DNA from: Rosa chinensis
Lineage: Eukaryota; Streptophyta; Magnoliopsida; Rosales; Rosaceae
Direction: 5' to 3'
Assembly (NCBI RefSeq): GCF_002994745.2
Contig: NC_037094.1
Coordinates: forward strand, 6,742,001-6,806,000
Length of the DNA stretch: 64,000 nucleotides
Positions 1 to 10,990 of this stretch are shown here, one piece after another; positions within the stretch are counted from its first letter, which is position 1; every line of letters starts with the position of its first letter. The translations under genes were made by a program, and so were the position numbers. The notes under the pieces are model-generated. The model was not told where the DNA came from and searched no databases. It saw nothing but the letters and a program-made list of their open reading frames with translations.

Positions 1-216
1 TGCTTCAGTTCTCAGTTTCAGAAGCTTCGGACGCTATCTTGGCGTGGCGCGTGGCGGCGCGTCGCCGGCGATCTGGGGATGGTCCAACGCTGAGGTTGTG
101 GCCCGCCTGGCGGTGCGTCTACATGTCATTCCTTTAGTTGGAATTAGTACCTTTGGCGGTACAATGAGCGTGGCTCATTATAGCTAATTATGCTTGCAAA
201 TGTACATGTATGTACA
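1..216 (-). repeat. E1 3' LTR (partial, window edge)
   Basis: Bases 1-216 match 11291-11506 with one mismatch. The LTR begins (minus strand) at 216 with TGTACATACATG, directly after the polypurine tract. About 300 bp, including the LTR TATA box, lie outside the window. Confidence 0.93.
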
Positions 217-235
217 AGTCCCCCAAGTCCCCAGT
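217..235 (-). other. E1 polypurine tract
   Basis: On the minus strand this is a G-rich purine run (GACTGGGGACTTGGGGGACT) ending exactly at the LTR TG. It is the expected primer for plus-strand DNA synthesis. The same tract precedes the 3' LTRs of E2 (16162-16181) and, degraded, E3 (29268-29287). Confidence 0.85.
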
Positions 236-796
236 CAAGGAGGGCAATCTTGGTTGGGGAGTTGTTCGGCGGTTCGAAGCGTTTTCTTCCGCTAGTCTTT
301 GCAAGAGCATAATTAGCGTCAGTGCGTTGTCAACCGTTGGTTTTACTGATCAAACGCTTTATACCGTTTCGGGTGGGCCCCTGCTGGGCCCCCCCAGGGA
401 GTCCCCCACTCCCCGGCGAAGATAGACCTCCGGACGGTCGGTAATTTGTTTGATGAGGGGGAGCTGCACGGAGCAGAGGGTGTTGGGTAGCGAGCCCAAT
501 GTTTAGCACCCAAATGACGGGGGTCAACGTGCCTGATCAGGGCCGTCGTAGACTGGTTGACTAGTCCCCGTGTCCCGTAGGGACGGTCTGACGGTAACGC
601 CGCGTGGCGGTCGTTGTCAGTGAGGCGTAGCCTCGGGATTTTCCGTTTGGCGGATATCCCCCCGCTAGATGCAGCAGCGTCCGATAGACGTGCCTGGCGG
701 TATTTTTGCAAGATGAAAAGAAAGGTTCTGCCAGCGGTGTGTGGCGACAGTCACCCCGCCTGCAGGGTAGCCAGGAGGAAATCCTGCTGGCGGGGT
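236..796. other. E1 non-coding 3' region between tandem array and polypurine tract
   Basis: There is no gene here. The stretch is closely conserved as the reverse complement of E2 at about 15606-16161 and, more diverged, in E3 at about 28740-29267. It is therefore a fixed structural part of the family. Short reading frames on both strands here are not conserved as proteins and I do not call them. Confidence 0.6.
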
Positions 797-1430
797 TTTG
801 TTTCTTGGAAAATGACAAGGGAGAAGTTCCGGTGGCTGGGTTTGCTCAGCGGAGACTTCGCCTCTTGGAGAGTGACGAGGGAGAAGTTCCGCTGGCTGGG
901 TTTGCTCAGCGGAGACTTCGTCTCCTGGAAAGTGACAAGGGAGAAGTTCCGCTGGCGGGTTTGCTCAGCGGAGACTTCGCTCCTTGGAAAAATGACAAGG
1001 GAGAAGTTCCGCTGGCTGGGTTTGCTCAGCGGAGACTTCGTCTCCTGGAAAGTGACAAGGGAGAAGTTCCGCTGGCGGGTTTGCTCAGCGGAGACTTCGC
1101 TCCTTGGAAAAATGACAAGGGAGAAGTTCCGCTGGCTGGGTTTGCTCAGCGGAGACTTCGTCTCCTGGAAAGTGACAAGGGAGGAGTTCCGCTGGCGGGT
1201 TTGCTCAGCGGAGACTTCGCTCCTTGGAAAAATGACAAGGGAGAAGTTCCGCTGGCGGATTTGCTCAGCGGAAACTTCTCTCCTTGGAGAGTGACAAGGG
1301 AGAAGTTCCGCTGGCGGGTTTGCTCAGCGGAGGCTTCGCTCCGCCGGTGGATACGTCGTCTCTTGGAGAAGGACAAGGGAGAAGTTCCGCCGGCGGCTTT
1401 TCGAAGTTGCCCCTTCGGTGGTTAATACGT
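797..1430. repeat. 60-bp tandem array of E1 (about 10 units)
   Basis: About ten head-to-tail copies of a 60-bp unit, each carrying GACAAGGGAGAAGTTCC and TTTGCTCAGCGGAGACTTC. Units alternate between two variants, giving a 120-bp rhythm (TCTCCTGGAAAGTGAC versus CTCCTTGGAAAAATGAC). Because 60 is a multiple of three, every frame that lacks a stop in one unit stays open across the array, so the long ORFs here are by-products. The array sits between the antisense gene's promoter and the 3' LTR. Tandem arrays in this position are known for Ogre/Tat elements and are a recognised source of satellite DNA. Confidence 0.9.
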
Positions 1431-1629
1431 GTCGCGCCCATAGCGGGTTAGCGTGCGTAGGTTTGTCTGCTAAGCCTGTCCGTCTTCTAGCCTTTAATGA
1501 TAGTAACTGTGGGTTTCGTAACCGAGATGACGCCTCGGGCAATCCGGAGAGTGAGTGGAGACGTACGACACGTGTACGGCTAACAAGGGATGTCGGTATG
1601 GAGCGGACGGCCGAGGACGCGTTGGGGCC

Positions 1630-1640
1630 GATATAAAAAG
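1630..1640 (+). promoter_or_regulatory. TATA box of the E1 antisense gene
   Basis: GATATAAAAAG followed by a G/A-rich leader lies about 460 bp upstream of the ATG at 2098 and about 160 bp upstream of the leader intron. The same box is conserved in E2 (13733-13743, minus strand). Its position fits a plus-strand promoter independent of the LTR, which drives the minus strand. This is inferred from sequence only. Confidence 0.6.
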
Positions 1641-1799
1641 GGGGGAAACTCTGGGGGATTCGACACTTTGTGAAATTTTTTAAAGCTTAGCTACTGTTTG
1701 CCCGAAACCGGAGAAGGAGCCTACCGAAGTTTGGGTATACCACTCCCAGAGACGTCGGTCGTACTTGTGCACCACCGTGCCGGAGATTGCACCACTGAG

Positions 1800-2088
1800 G
1801 TTGGTATTCGGATCCCTGTTTCTTTGCTATTTGTTTCTGTTAGTTTCTGGGTTTTGTTGTGTTTGCTTTTCTGGGTGTGCTCTGAGGTGTGAGATGGGTT
1901 TTTTGTGGGGGGGGTTGAATGATGGTTGGCCAATGCGTTCAGTGGTTTAGGATTTGGATAGCCGAGTCTGGGTTGAGTGTGTTTGTTTACACTTTGGATT
2001 TTTCTGGGTTTTTTTCTTGATTGTTTTGGCTATATCTGATGCGAGAATAGGCTAGATCTATGTTTGTGCTAACTGATGTGGGTTTTAG
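1800..2088 (+). other. Leader (5' UTR) intron of the E1 antisense gene
   Basis: The donor is CTGAG|GTTGGT. The stretch is T-rich, with a branch-point-like CTAAC at about 2070 and the acceptor GGTTTTAG|GG nine bases before the ATG at 2098. E2 has the same intron (13572-13286, 287 bp against 289 bp), with both splice sites kept. A T-rich leader intron ending just before the start codon is typical of plant genes. Confidence 0.6.
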
Positions 2089-2097
2089 GGTTTTGGG

Positions 2098-4805
2098 ATG
2101 GCTAGCGTTATAGAGATTTCGAGCAGTGAGGATTCCGGGTCTGACGTGTCGCTCAGCGCGGCGGATGGGGTTTTTATTGATTCGTTGCGTCCGTCTGCCC
2201 CTGCAGGAACCTCACTGCCAGAAGTGCTAGACGTCGAGCCGCTACAGACCATCCCCTGGGAAGTAGTTATGGGTCGGGGTTCGCGTCCGGAGAGTTCTAA
2301 GACGGGCGAGGCTGCTGCCGCCAAAGCCAGGCGTGACGAGCGTCTGGCGAGTAACAGTGCCGCCAGCGGCTCCGCTGGGGAGGGAGAAGCAGCGGGGCAG
2401 AATGTTGAGTCAGCGTGGTTCCTTCCGGATGGGACAGCCGTTGACGAGGCGGGAGGGGGATGAGCGGTGCTGCTGTCGCTCGGCTGAAGCAGGCGTTCCG
2501 GTTGCCGGGGTCGGTGAAGCTACGCCCACCGACGGCTGATGAGAAGGCGTCAATTCTCCCGACGGGGTGTGCGGCCGTGCACGAAGCCATATTCCGCCAA
2601 GGGGTGACACTGCCGCTGGTGCCCAATCTCCAAATCCTTGTTTGCGAGTTTGGCCTTGCCTTGGGTCAGATCTGTCCAAACATGTGGCGGTTGATGTTGG
2701 CGATGAACTCCTTGTGGCGCTTGTCGGGGTGCGAGGGGCCTACCGTGGCGGAAGTGCTCCATTTCTACGAGTTAGTATATGTGAAGCGCCAAGGCTGCCA
2801 CGGGCAAGTAAACTTGAGTCGCCGGCAGGGAGCGCCCAAGCTGATCGAGAATCTGAGGGACTCCATGTCCTATTGGCGGGGGACTTTTTGCGTCGCTACC
2901 GACGGTTGGGAGTACCACGCTAGGTCTAACGAAGAAGGGCCGTCATTTAGGATTAAGTCTGAGTTCCAACCTATTCGAGGTTGGTGGCCGGTGTCCGCTG
3001 AAAATGTTTGGCGTGCTTACACGCTTGAACTTGTATTCTTACTAACGACGTGTTTTTTTTGTGCAGCGGGACTTCGGTATACGCTGACGCGTGAAGAAGA
3101 GTGCCGCGTGGCGAGGATCAGAGGTTGCTGGCGGAACCGAAACCTGCTTGACTTTCGCCTGCTGACTGGTTGGGAGTTATTGGTCGACCTGCGACTGACA
3201 CGCTCCATTGGTGAGGAGTCTACCCTGTCGTTTCATTTTATGATTGAATTGTGTCTGACTGGTAGCTGTCTTTCCTCCTCTCTTTTTTTTTTAGAAACTC
3301 CGCCGGGCAACAAATCAAGTCGCGCCGCGTTTGAGAAAGCCATGGATCGGGCGGAGATAGAAAATTTTTTGGAGGCCATGTACGCCGAGGGGCTGGCGGC
3401 CCAGCAGACTGTAGTGAACCCGGAGACGTTGGCGCTGAGCCAGTCCGAGGTTCCGGTGGTGATGGCGATGCCGCACCAGTCCCACCTTGGTGAAGATGGT
3501 CTGCCTGTGGTGCAGGCGGGGACCCAGACGGCCGGCGGGGAGCAGAGGGGAAGTGCTGCGGCCGGGCCTCAGAAGGAGCGGATGCCTGCCCAGAGGCGTG
3601 GTGCTCAGGTGGTTCAGCCGGCGGGAAAAGTCATTGTGACGAGGGAGGAACCGCCAGTCAGGGCGACGAGGGCCGCCGCTGGGGGCCAGAGGGCGCTGGA
3701 GAAAAAGCGCCGGACGGTTGAGTCTCCTGACGAGGAAGAGGGAGAAGAGGTGGAGGTGGTTGGTGCCCGCCGACAGAAGAAGGCCCGGCCAGCTCCTGCA
3801 AAAACGGTGGCGGTGGAGGGTGAGGCGCCCGCCGTCAGCGATCTGGACTCCTTCGCCGAGTACGCGCCATTCATGACAGAAGGGGAGCGGGAGTTCCTCT
3901 TTCATCTGTGCGAGCGGCTGGGATTCGGGGGTCTGGCGGGCATATCGCGCCCGACGGCAATTGACCAATCGCCCTTCAGCTCGGCGTTTGGTCAAATATC
4001 GGCGGGGTTACACGATATGTTCTTGGCGGCGTCCAAGCAGCCCCGGGTTGAGGAGGAGCTCAAGGGAGAAATCGGAGATCTCCAGAGGGAGCTGGCGGAG
4101 GCCAAGGAGAGACTGGCGGAGCTCGAGCAGGGACTAGCCAAGGTGGAGTGTGATTATGCGGACGCCCGCGGCAAGCTTAATGCGGCTATTCGGTGGGATC
4201 TGGAGAGGAATGAGCATGTCTCCAAGTTGGAGCAGGAGATTGGGCTGCTGAAGGAGAAGATAGCCGCCAAGGACAAGAAGCTTATTATAGTGCAGCGGGA
4301 GTCCGCCGAAAGGATGGCCGAACTGAAGCGGCTGGGGGGTGAGGTTACCCGTCTGAGAGCTGAGGGGAGCACCGCTGCGGCCGCTGCTGTTGAATCATTC
4401 AAGCAGTCGGCGGAGTTTAAGAAGACACTAACCGAAGCGGCGAAGTCTGGGGCCCGGGCCAATATAGATATGTTGAAGCGGAAGGGTGCCATTGACTTTG
4501 TAAAGGCGTCACAGCCTGACGTGCCGCCGGTCGATAGTGTCCGCGCGGAGACAAAGGTCGTGCCTGCCCCAGCTGTAGGTACTCACTCGGGCAGCGGGGA
4601 AAGTGGCCCACATCCGCCGGAAGGGTCGCAGCAAACTCCCCAGCAGACCCCGTCGGAGGTGTCACGTGCCGGGTTTCTGGAGGCACACACCCGGGCCGAC
4701 GGCACCATAGAGACCCCCAGTCCGACCGCCCGATGGTCTGATCAAGCGAGCCGATCGGTCGCGCCGCCAATCGCTGAAGCTGCCGAGGCCGACGCCAACC
4801 GCTGA
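2098..4805 (+). CDS. Antisense additional ORF of E1 (putative gypsy-type transposase domain, coiled coil); one frameshift
   Basis: This gene lies on the strand opposite gag-pol. Its N-terminus is a Ser/Asp-rich acidic segment. A conserved block encoded at about 2490-2910 (begins FRLPGSVKLRPP; also CEFGLALGQICPN and LWRLSGCEGPTVAEVLHFYEL) resembles the Pfam family called 'Transposase (putative), gypsy type' (PF04195). A low-complexity Arg/Glu/Pro-rich middle follows, then a long coiled coil (about 4050-4420) and a Pro/Ser-rich tail. Two short introns are likely: 2980-3066 (87 bp) and 3211-3294 (84 bp). Both are multiples of three, so the frame stays open if they are retained. The G-run at 2455-2459 has five Gs where E2 has six, breaking the frame so that the ORF ends at 2463. 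Without that slip the spliced product would be about 845 residues. Function is unknown; the 'transposase' name is a family label, and no catalytic triad is evident. Confidence 0.8.
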
Positions 4806-5212
4806 ACCTATCTGAGAATTCCACCAAAGTTTGTTTTTTTTTTGTGTAACCGCTGGGGTATCCTTGTTTGTAAAGACTTTTGTGGAATAAAGTAAATTTC
4901 TGACTTGGTTTGGTACAATGTGTGTGTAGCGTTTTGAGCTATATTTTTCTTTTGTCGATCAATGGAACATTAAAGGAATTAAGATTGGTCCCAGTGCACT
5001 ACGTAGCGGACTTGGTCCGCTGACGATCGCTGGCGTTGCCAGTTGCCCTCAGTGCCAGACTTAGGAACAATGGTTTGAATAATTCCTCGTTTCATTGGTG
5101 GCTGACTTATCAGCGTACAAAAGTAGGGTAGTACCCGTTGGGTAGCTTCCCTTAGCTAAACATTTGAACAAAAGATTTAGCTAAGTCAAGATGCGCATGG
5201 GTAGCGGTTTGA
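4806..5212. other. E1 spacer between convergent antisense gene and pol
   Basis: No gene. The plus-strand antisense gene ends at 4805 and minus-strand pol ends at 5213, so the two genes converge here. The T-run and AATAAA-like sequence (GGAATAAAGTAAA at about 4886) just after 4805 could serve as the antisense gene's poly-A region. The rest is unremarkable. Confidence 0.5.
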
Positions 5213-8200
5213 CTATTTGTAATAATACCGAAGGTGTTCAGTATTCCAAGGGCGGGCCGACGTGACGCCGTCCTTGTCCATTAAGTAGAAGGTGCCTGGG
5301 CTAACGACTTCCACGATTTTGTACGGGCCCTCCCACGTTGGGCGGAGTTTTGTTGGTGGCGGAATGACTTCCTTCATGACCAAGTCCCCCAATTGGAGGT
5401 TCCGGGCTCTGACTCTGGCGTTGTAAAAACGTGATACCCGTTGCTTGTTTTGTAGATTGTGTAAATGGGCCTCGAGTCTTCTCTCTTCTAGGAGGTCCCT
5501 GTCCAAATTGACGCCGGCGCTGTTGGTCTCTGGGCAGTAGCCTTCGACTCTAGCGGTAGGTTGAGTAACTTCAATGGGTAAGACAGCCTCTGTGCCGAAC
5601 ATCATACAAAAAGGAGTTTCTCCGGTGGCGGAGGTTGGAGTTGTTCGGATGGCCCACAGGACTTCTGGGAGTTTCTCCGCCCATAAACCCTTGGCGTCGT
5701 CGAGCTTCTTTTTTAACAACTTTTTGATTATCTTGTTTGCCGCTTCGACCTGGCCGTTGGTCTGGGGGTGGGCGACAGATGCAAACCTCAACTTGGTGCC
5801 TAAGTCGGTGGTGAAGGAGATGAGCTCGTCATTGTTGAACTGTGTGCCGTTGTCTGTGATGATTGTGTGTGGGACACCGTAGCGGCAATAGATATTCTTC
5901 CAAAGGAAGTGAATTACCTTGGCGGTAGTTATTGCCGTCAATGGCTCTGCCTCTATCCACTTGCTGTTATAATCAATGGCAACAATGATGTATTTGAACT
6001 GACCCTTGGTGGTTTGGAACTTTCCCATCAGGTCAAGGCCCCACGTGGAATGAATCCATGGGCCCACGATGATTGATAGTGGTTCCGCTGGTGCGTGTGG
6101 GAGATCTGCAAACTGTTGGCATTTGTGGCAAGACCTCGAAATCCGCCGGGCGTCATCGCCAAGTGTAGGCCAGAAGTAGCCTTGTCGCATTGTGCGGTTG
6201 GTCAGGGACCTGGCGCCCGAGTGGTTTCCTCATTCCCCGCCATGGATTTCAGTTAGGACAACCCTTCCCTCCTCTGGGGTTAGACAGCGGAGATTAGGAT
6301 GGCTGAATCCCTGGCGGTAGAGCTTGCCGTGCTGGATGTTGTAGCGGGTTGCTCTTCGTTGGAGCTGCCTTGCCTGGACCTTGTCTTCTGGCAACGTTCC
6401 GCTGCGCTTGTATGCAATGATCTCGTCCATCCAGCTGGGGTTGACTTGAACGTTGAAGATTTCCGCCAGGGTTTTTGTAATACTTGGCTTGTCCAGGCAT
6501 TCCACCCTTGTATCCGCTGGACTCTGATGTGGTTGGGCGGTTGCCAGTCTGGCCAGTGAATCAGCCTTGGCGTTCTTTTCCCGGGGGATCTGTGTGATTG
6601 TATGGAATTTGAACTTTTTTAGCAATGTTTTGACGTATCCCAAATACGCTGCTAACTGCTGGTCCTTGGCTTGGAAGCTGTCGTTGACCTGGTTGACGAC
6701 TAGTTGGGAGTCGCTGAATATGTTGACGCTGTCAGCTCCTGAGTCAATGGCGAGAAGCAAGCCGGCTATGAGCGCCTCGTACTCCGCCATATTGTTTGAA
6801 GCTTTGAAGTTGAACTTTAATGCGTACTCTGCGTTCAGTCCCCCGGGTCCGGTTAAGATGACTCCGGCGCCGCTGGCCTTGGCACAGGCGGAGCCGTCCA
6901 CATGTAGGTCCCAATCTGACTGTTGGGAAGTTGCCTCTGTATTGGTTACTATTTCTGTTCCGGGCATTGTTTGAGTATCGGTTTCCGGCTGACGCTCAGT
7001 AAGTTCAGCGATGAAGTCCGCTACCGCCTGGCCCTTCATGGCGGTTCTTGGTTTGTATTCTATGTCAAATTCGCTGAGTTCAATTGCCCACTTGCTGAGG
7101 CGTCCTGAGTGTTCAGGGTTCTGCATTACCTGCCTCAGCGGTTGATTGGTTAACACATGGACTGTGTGAGCCTGGAAATATTGCCTGAGGCGTCTGGCGG
7201 CAACGATAAGTGCGAGGGCCAGCTGTTCCAACGGTGCATATCTTGTTTCTGCTCCGTTCATGCCTCTGCCGGCGTAGAATACCGGGAGTTCGTCCTGGTC
7301 TTCCCGCCGAACAATGGCGCAACTTATTGCCGTTGCCGAGACCGCCAAGTATATGAATAATGTCTCTCCTTGCACAGGAACAGAAAGGAGAGGGACCGCC
7401 GCCAGATATTCTTTTAGGCTCTGGAATGCCGCCTGACACTCTGGGTTCCAGTCGATGACCTTCTTGTGAGTTGTTTTGAGGAGTTTGAAGAATGGGGCGC
7501 ACTTGTCAGTAAGTCGAGAGATGAATCGAGAAAGGGCGGTTAACTTGCCTTGGAGACACTGGACGTCTACCTTATACTTGGGGTCCGACAGGTTAAGGAT
7601 GGCCTGTACCTTATCTGGGTTAGCCTCGATACCTCGCTCGCTGACGATGTAGCCCAGAAATTTGCTAGCGGTGACTGCAAAGAAACATTTTTCTGGGTTG
7701 AGGCGCATACCGTAGGCCAGGAGGATGGTTATTATGATCCTGAGGTTTGTGACATGTCCGCTGGCCTTTATGCTCTTAACTAGCATGTCATCCACATAGA
7801 CCTCGATAATTTTTCCCAGATGTTCAGCGAACATGGCGTTCATCAACCGCTGATAAGTTGCACCGGCGTTCTTCAGACCAAAAGGCATGACATTGTAGCA
7901 GTAGAGGCCTTTGTCGGTGGTGAAGGTGGTGCATTCTTGGTCGCTGGGGTCCATTCTGATCTGATTGTATCCGGAGAAGGCATCCATCATGCTGAGGAGT
8001 TCGTGTCTGGCGGTTGCATCGACCAGCTGATCGATACGAGGTAGCGGGAAACTATCCTTTGGGCATGCCTTGTTTAGGTTTTTGAAGTCGACGCACATCC
8101 GCCACTTGCCGCTGGGCTTCTTCACCATTACCAGATTTGAGATCCATTGAGGGTAGATGACCTGGCGGATGAATCCAATGTCCCGTAGTTTGGCGACCTC

Positions 8201-10936
8201 CTGTCCGATTACCCGGTATTTTTCCTCATCAAAAGCCCTCCGCTTCTGTTTGATGGGATAGAAGGAAGGTTTGATGGTCAGCTTATGGGTGATTATTTCA
8301 GTGGAGATGCCAGGCATGTCCGCATAGGACCATGCAAAGACGGTGGCGTTGTCACGTAGGAATTGAGTGAGTTCTGCCTCTACTTCTGGGTCTAGCTGTG
8401 CGCCTATGCGGACTGTCCTTTCAGGATGCTCGTCTGAGATGCAGACGACCTTCAGCGATGTGTCCGGGTTGACCGGCTCCTTCATTACATATTTCTTCTC
8501 CTCATCTCTAGGATCCTCAAAGATATTCGGTGGTGGTGGGTCATTACCCACTGTCAGGATTTCATGGCGGCGCGTTGACCGTGCTACAGTTGTTGAATAG
8601 CATTCTCGTGCCAGCTGTTGGCTTCCCCTCACGCAGCCTGTGCCGTTGGGCGTGGGGAACTTCATGAGAAGCATGTATCCGGCAATGATGCACTTGAGCT
8701 TATTAAGCGCTGGTCGACCAATGATGGCGTTGTACGAACTAAAACAGTCGACAATGATGAACTCCGTGTGTACCTCCGCCATACAGGGACTAGTGCCAAT
8801 AACTAGTCGCATGTAATCCGACCCCAGTGGTTGTGTGATGTCACCGGAGAAGCTGAGCAGTGGCTCGTGATCCTGGAGTAGTTTTCTGTTTCGCTTGAGA
8901 TGGTCGTAGCAACCGCTGAAGATGACGTTGACAGCGGACCCGCTATCCACCAAGATTCTCCCCACCGAGAATTTGCCAAGAATGGCATCGACCAAGAATG
9001 GGTCGTCATGGGGTAAATGTACTCCGCGCTCCTCCTCCTCCTCTGAAAAGGTAATAGGTTCCCAACCTGATTTCGGTAGTTTGGCGGATCTTTCGTAGCG
9101 GATGTTGCAAACTTCCTTTGGGTGGTTGGCGCGTTCATAGCGCTTTCTTGCCCTGTGAGACATGCTGGTGATTGGAGCACCGCCATCGATGGTGTTGATG
9201 CGGCCCAGTGTCTCAACGTTGGCAATCACTGGTGGTGGTTGGCGCACCTTGAACTGCTCCAACTTGCCGTCTCGGTACAAAGTCTCAATGGCTGTTTTGA
9301 GAGCATTGCAGCTGTTTGTATTGTGGCCGCTGTCTGCGTGGTATTTGCACCACTTGCCGGTGTTCCTGGGTTTGCCTGTTTTTGGGTACTTTGGAGGGGG
9401 TGGAGGCGGGATCTGATCCTTGCACTGATTGTAGATATCTTCATATGAGGCCGTTAGGACCGTGAACACTGTATACCGCTGCGAGGATTCCGTCTGCTTG
9501 TTGTTGTTATCCCCATGAGTTGGACGGTTCCCCTTGTAAAAATGCTGCCCCTTCTGCCGCTTGGTTTGGTGGTGGCCCTGCTGCCACTCTCTTTTCTTGT
9601 CAGTTGGCGGTGCTGAGGGGGGCTTGTCAGCCGTTTCCTGGTGACTGGAAGATGGTTGCGTTGACCTTGCTGTCGTTGTCGGCGGTGGGGTTTCTCCATA
9701 TGTAATAAATTCCTCCTGGGCGTGAATGACCGCCTCACTCATGACGTGGTCGTATGTTGCATTGGGATGGTTGTAATTGAGGTGATAGAGGAACGGTCCC
9801 TTGAGGAGTCCCTTCCTGAAGGCCGCCGATGCCATGGTCTTGTCCAGGTCGCGGCATTGAGATGCTGCCGCCCGCCACCTGGTGACAAAGGCCTTCAGAG
9901 ATTCGTCCCCCCCCTGTTTAACGCCGAAAAGCTGACTTGTATTGTGATGTCCGGCGGATAGTAAGATGAAGCGGGAGAGGAAAGCATGCGACAGTGCATG
10001 GAATGAGCCGACAGATCCTGGCGGACATTCAAAAAACCAGTTCATTGCCTCGCCGTCCAACGTTTCGCTGAATAAATGGCACAAGGTGGCGTCGTCGAAG
10101 CCCTTGTTGTTGGTGACCTTCTTGAAGGTGTCCATGTGGACAAAGGGATCGGTCATTCCGCCGTACTGTGACATCTTTGGGGTTTTTGCATGTGTTGGTC
10201 TGACGGCCTGCAGGATCGCGGCGGAAAAGGGGCCGGGTCTGGAAGTAAATAGCGGGTTCCGGGTTGACGTCGGGACACCCGTCTCCGCCCGGATCAACCT
10301 CTGTTCCAGTTGGTGCATCCTGTCCAATAGCTGGACGGTTGCGTCGCCGACAGAATCGGCCCGACTGATTTGCCGAGTTGGCTTGTGCCTAGGCATGGGC
10401 GGATCCTCCTCAGTCATTGTCCTGGTATTCGAGCGATTGGTGTGCGGAAGTGATTCCGCCACTTGTTCTGACATTAGTTGAGGTATGGGCGGTGGTCCCA
10501 TTCCTGACAACCCAGGTGGGTTCAGCGGTACATGCATTTGTACGACCGGCCCTGGCGCTACTGTGCCGGCGTTGGGTCGACTTCGCCTGGTGCTGCGTGA
10601 CTGCTCGCTCTGTGCCGGGCGGTCGGTGGCCGCCAAAGTGTTTTTTAGTTCCTCAAAACGCGTCATGAGCGCGACCATCTGTCTCTGGGCTTCGGCCTTC
10701 TCCCTGCGCTCCTCCTCACGTTCTCTATTTGCCTTATGAAGATCCGCCAGTGCCATCTCGTACATGGTGACGAGATCCTGGCCTGACGGGCGGCTGCTGC
10801 CTGGATTTGCCTCACCGCCGGGGTTGGCCGGGGTTGTGAATAATGCGCGGTTAACGCCGATCGCGGGGTCGGAAGGTTGGGGAATGGCGGGGAGTTCTGC
10901 CTGCTCCTCAGCGTTTCCCCCGCTATCGTTAGTCAT
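5213..10936 (-). CDS. gag-pol: gag-pol polyprotein of E1 (Tat-type), one premature stop
   Basis: A single long frame starts at the ATG 37 bp after the primer site. Order with rough residues: gag capsid (260-420); CCHC-like knuckle, CKYHADSGH..C form (about 528); aspartic protease with LVDSGSAVNV (about 660); reverse transcriptase with YVDD (about 1047); RNase H joined to RT; a second RNase H starting HVDGSACAK (about 1344) with SDSQLVVNQV; integrase zinc site (H..H..CHKC) and D,D-E core (WGLDLMG, ITDNGTQF, NGQVEAANK). The only break is TGA at 6230-6232 in the integrase zinc region, where E3 has TGT (Cys). This separates RT/RNase H (1568 residues) from the integrase core (325 residues). Otherwise the frame is fully open, which fits a recent insertion. 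The two RNase H domains mark the Tat lineage. Confidence 0.93.
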
Positions 10937-10972
10937 GGTGATTGTAGCGGGATGACCTTTTGTTCAAAAGTT

Positions 10973-10990
10973 TCCCACAGACGGCGCCAA
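10973..10990 (-). other. E1 primer binding site
   Basis: On the minus strand TTGGCGCCGTCTGTGGGA directly follows the 5' LTR end TTAACA. It should pair with a tRNA 3' end to prime minus-strand synthesis. I do not assign the tRNA. E3 carries a mutated form at 17518-17535. Confidence 0.85.

Noticed and set aside
614..1425. Two long overlapping plus-strand ORFs in the E1 array
   Set aside because: The 60-bp period is a multiple of three, so open frames arise automatically. Two frames are open at once, and neither has conserved ends.
3315..3995. 226-codon minus-strand ORF within the antisense gene
   Set aside because: It is the shadow of the Arg/Glu/Pro-rich segment on the other strand.
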